From: Treponema sp.
GTDB lineage: Bacteria; Spirochaetota; Spirochaetia; Treponematales; Treponemataceae
Direction of reading: 5' to 3'
Length of the DNA stretch: 64,000 nucleotides
NCBI GenBank assembly: GCA_016286365.1
Contig: JAEESN010000009.1
Coordinates: forward strand, 37,604 to 101,603
Shown: piece after piece, positions 62,496-64,000 of the stretch
Layout of the letters: each line of letters opens with the position of its first letter
Position numbering within the stretch: position 1 is the stretch's first letter
Translations under genes and position numbers: made by a program
Notes under the pieces: generated by a model
Database searches by the model: none
The model's input: the letters and a program-made list of their open reading frames with translations, nothing else
What the model was told of the DNA's origin: nothing

Positions 62496-62569
62496 TTCGG
62501 ACAAGAGGGATTTGAACCAGCTCTAATCTATTGCGCGTAAAGCGCAATTTCCTCTTAGCAGGGGGCAAC
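62496..62569 (-). repeat. 74-bp direct repeat, copy 1 (tRNA-Ser 3'-half-like)
   Basis: Copy 1 of a 74-base repeat; copy 2 is at 62718-62791, same orientation, 72 of 74 bases identical (differences at 62501 and 62507). Read on the minus strand it has a C-TGCTAA anticodon-loop-like element with GCT, a long hairpin (ATTGCGC / GCGCAAT) like a class II variable arm, GGTTCAAATCC like a T-loop, and a CTTGTCCG end. The D arm and 5' acceptor strand are absent, and the T stem is broken by two mismatches, so it is a tRNA-derived or tRNA-mimicking repeat, not a functional tRNA. Confidence 0.8.
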
Positions 62570-62592
62570 GGGGGCGGCGATTAGCCCCCGTT
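62567..62592. repeat. GC-rich hairpin at the edge of repeat copy 1
   Basis: AACGGGGGC (62567-62575) pairs with GCCCCCGTT (62584-62592) over an 8-base loop, a perfect 9-bp stem that overlaps the last three bases of repeat copy 1. It is absent at copy 2. It lacks a T tract on either strand, so I do not call it a terminator. Confidence 0.7.
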
Positions 62593-62687
62593 ATATTAAT
62601 GTATATTTACAAACAAAGCGCTCCGAATGAACGGCAGTGAATGAGGCCTGACAGGATGTCGGGGGTTCATCAAAGCCTTAACGTTAA
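62593..62687. other. Non-coding spacer with attC-like features
   Basis: No gene. The segment ends with GTTAAAT (62682-62688 region), which fits the integron simple-site consensus GTTRRRY, and contains inverted ATGAAC / GTTCAT arms (about 62627 and 62664) as in 59-base elements, with ACAAAC near the other end. The match to the paired RYYYAAC site is imperfect. The identification as attC is tentative. It lies between the two 74-bp repeats. Confidence 0.3.
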
Positions 62688-62715
62688 ATAAAAAAGCTCA
62701 CCTTTTCAGTGAGCT
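62688..62715 (-). terminator. Rho-independent terminator (minus strand)
   Basis: On the minus strand AGCTCAC-(7-base loop)-GTGAGCT (stem 62715-62709 / 62701-62695) followed by TTTTTTATTT. It lies just downstream of the minus-strand repeat copy 2, in the place expected for a terminator of a tRNA transcript. Confidence 0.9.
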
Positions 62716-62717
62716 AA

Positions 62718-62791
62718 TTCGGGCAAGAAGGATTTGAACCAGCTCTAATCTATTGCGCGTAAAGCGCAATTTCCTCTTAGCAGGGGGCAAC
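62718..62791 (-). repeat. 74-bp direct repeat, copy 2, at the sequence discontinuity
   Basis: Second copy of the 74-base element. Its last base adjoins the GC-rich segment that begins at 62792. In minus-strand sense, the 3'-half-like tRNA element runs directly into a terminator (62715-62688), as a real tRNA-Ser gene might, but the 5' half that should lie beyond 62791 is replaced by S41 peptidase sequence. Confidence 0.8.
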
Positions 62792-62792
62792 T

Positions 62793-62939
62793 AAGGTTCA
62801 GGATGGCGTTGAGTTTGCGGTCGTTCTCCGCCACCTTGTTGTCGTTGGGGAAACGCAGACCGAAGAAAATGCCCACGAGCACCGCCACAGCGATGGCGAT
62901 GGGAATCCACAAGAGTTGTTTTACGGGCTTCGTGTTCAT
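62793..62939 (-). pseudogene. Second S41 peptidase, N-terminal 49 codons only
   Basis: From ATG 62939: a membrane anchor (QLLWIPIAIAVAVLVGIFFG) followed by NKVAENDRKLNAILNL, the usual start of Bacteroidales C-terminal processing peptidases. The frame leaves the family exactly at 62793, where it enters the 74-bp repeat and ends after the meaningless codons SCPLLRGNCALRAID. The gene is cut at the junction. It follows the first S41 gene by 32 bases, so in the source genome two S41 genes were in tandem. Confidence 0.75.
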
Positions 62940-62971
62940 TTCTTTATTTTCTCACTGGGTCATGTGATGGT

Positions 62972-64000
62972 TTATAACAGCCAATGTCTCTTGATTTCGG
63001 CCAGACGGTTCCGCTGCTGTTGGATGACAGACGAGAGTTCCAGATTCTCGGTGATGGGGAACACTGCCTTGTGCTTGTTCAGCGCCTTGAGCGCCTGCTG
63101 GACGTTCTTGTCGTTGCGGTTGAGGATCGGATAGTAGGCCTGGCTGCCAAAGATGTCCCGGGCAATCAGCGCCTTGAGGTTGGTCACAATCACGTCACGG
63201 GAGATGTTGATGTAGTACCAGCGGGGAGTGACCCCGTTTTCGGCGGCATAGTCGGCAAACATGTTAATCAACTCTTCGTCGCTGGGCGCCATGCGCAGGA
63301 ATTGCTTGTAGTCGCTCATCTTGCTGAGGGCGGCATGGTTGTCGCTGCTGTAGGCAAACGCGAACCGCTGCAGCAGTCCCGCATTGTTGACCTCGTTGTA
63401 ATAAGCCGTGATGCCGCTCGTGTCGCGGGGCACGAACACGTCGGGTGTGATGCCTCCGCCACCGTAGACGGTGCGGCCGTGGGCTGTGGTGAACTTCTTG
63501 CTCTTGTCCACCTTGATACTGTCCTTATAGTCCATTTCACCGTGCAGGTAGCGTTCGGCAAGTTCGTTGGTGTAATCGTCGATATTGCCCCGTTTGTAGT
63601 CTTTCTGGATACAGCGGCCGCTGGGGGTGTAATAGCGTGCGGTGGTCAAGCGGATGGCACTGCTGTCGGGCAAGACAAATTCCTTCTGGAACAAGCCCTT
63701 GCCAAATGAGCGGCAACCCAAAATGAGGCCACGGTCGTTGTCCTGCATGGCGCCTGCAAAAATTTCGCTCGCACTGGCGCTGAACTCATCGATCAGGACT
63801 GCGACTTCGGCATCCTGGAACGAGCCGTTGCCATCGCTCCACACCTCGCTGTCGTCACGCTTGTAACGTCCCTTGGTGAACACGATGGGCTGATTGGCGG
63901 GCAGGAACTCGTTGGCCATGAGCACCGCCATTTCCATGAAGCCGCCGCCGTTGCCGCGCAGGTCAATCATGTAGCGCTTGGCGCCCTCGTTGTCAAGGCT
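62972..64000 (-). CDS. S41 C-terminal processing peptidase (C-terminal part; 5' end outside window)
   Basis: Serine protease of the CtpA/Tsp family. The frame is open to base 64000, so the N-terminus and PDZ region lie beyond the window. The visible ~343 residues begin SLDNEGAKRYMIDLRGNGGG. The catalytic dyad is present: Ser in D-E-F-S-A-S-A-S-E-I-F-A-G-A and Lys in S-F-G-K-G-L-F-Q. The C-terminal extension (ITPDVFVPRDTSG to the LAEIKRHW end) is Bacteroidales-like. Base composition is clearly richer in G and C than the preceding 62 kb, and codon use (GCC, CGC, CTG) differs. It probably comes from another organism in the sample. Confidence 0.85.
   Translation of the reverse strand, partial: SLDNEGAKRYMIDLRGNGGGFMEMAVLMANEFLPANQPIVFTKGRYKRDDSEVWSDGNGSFQDAEVAVLIDEFSASASEIFAGAMQDNDRGLILGCRSFGKGLFQKEFVLPDSSAIRLTTARYYTPSGRCIQKDYKRGNIDDYTNELAERYLHGEMDYKDSIKVDKSKKFTTAHGRTVYGGGGITPDVFVPRDTSGITAYYNEVNNAGLLQRFAFAYSSDNHAALSKMSDYKQFLRMAPSDEELINMFADYAAENGVTPRWYYINISRDVIVTNLKALIARDIFGSQAYYPILNRNDKNVQQALKALNKHKAVFPITENLELSSVIQQQRNRLAEIKRHWLL

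Noticed and set aside
62496..62791. Two functional tRNA-Ser(GCU) genes on the minus strand
   Set aside because: Both copies lack the D arm and 5' acceptor strand, and the T stem has two mismatches. Only the 3' half is imitated.
62745..62939. A genuine 64-residue small membrane protein
   Set aside because: Its first 49 codons are an S41 N-terminus and the last 15 are translated repeat; it is an artefact of the junction.
62984..63709. A 241-codon plus-strand open frame in the GC-rich end
   Set aside because: It is the antisense of the S41 peptidase gene, whose motifs are unambiguous; the long frame is an effect of high GC.

Overview
The first ~62.5 kb is one continuous stretch of AT-rich, densely packed spirochaete chromosome, almost certainly a Treponema (host-associated type). 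The reasons are gene content and order rather than one marker: a tamB-bamA-skp-mutS block, a cheW - DegT-like - nadK - recN - LysM block, a PUR-domain protein like the spirochaete regulator BpuR, a 7TM-HD phosphodiesterase/ybeY/tlyC cluster, and a thymidylate kinase with the G-S-G-T-S-T P-loop I associate with treponemes. Almost everything is core housekeeping; there is no prophage, CRISPR array, toxin island or complete transposon.

Layout. 1-4.3 kb: 3' part of uvrA, then an LptD-like outer-membrane protein. 4.3-10.3 kb: phoH, pgpH-like c-di-AMP phosphodiesterase, ybeY, tlyC and a TPR protein, mostly overlapping end to start. 10.3-11.2 kb: a minus-strand exported protein, divergent from prfB. 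11.3-19.3 kb: prfB with its programmed frameshift, a PEGA-like envelope protein, ftsY, a lipoprotein and a LolC-LolD-LolE type lipoprotein exporter. 19.4-25.0 kb: clpC, an SsuA/ThiY-type ABC importer and a phosphoribosyltransferase. 25.0-27.7 kb: a beta-helix exported protein and rnhB. 27.7-31.8 kb (minus): tmk, an exported protein, aroB, nifS-like desulfurase and the PUR protein. 31.8-41.9 kb: tamB, bamA, skp, mutS. 42-49.9 kb: comF, then cheW, an aminotransferase-like protein, nadK, recN, a spirochaetal conserved protein and an HD hydrolase, then a LysM/LytM protein. 49.9-54.0 kb (minus): DnaQ-type exonuclease and two phosphohexomutases. 54.1-62.5 kb: mnmA, two minus-strand envelope proteins, an HTH-EIIA fusion, a transglutaminase-like protein, an RluA-type synthase, bactofilin, a TPR protein and mtaB.

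Much of the window serves envelope biogenesis: beta-barrel insertion (BamA, TamB, Skp), an LptD-like protein, lipoprotein export (LolCDE), SRP targeting (FtsY), bactofilin and two zinc-ligand-less LytM proteins. A second theme is genome and RNA care (UvrA, MutS, RecN, RNase HII, YbeY, MnmA, MtaB, RluA).

The last 1.2 kb (from about 62,792) is different: visibly GC-rich, minus strand, with the C-terminal part of one S41 processing peptidase and the first 49 codons of a second, both looking Bacteroidales-like. The change occurs exactly at the end of the second of two 74-bp direct repeats (62,496-62,569 and 62,718-62,791) that resemble the 3' half of a serine tRNA. I read this as a likely repeat-mediated chimeric join, with a mobile insertion as the alternative. 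The short region between the repeats contains a GC hairpin, an attC-like segment and a minus-strand terminator, and is the only accessory-looking DNA here. Other points worth a second look are a recurring promoter geometry that places the transcription start on the start codon, and active-site substitutions in the DegT-like protein, thymidylate kinase and MnmA.
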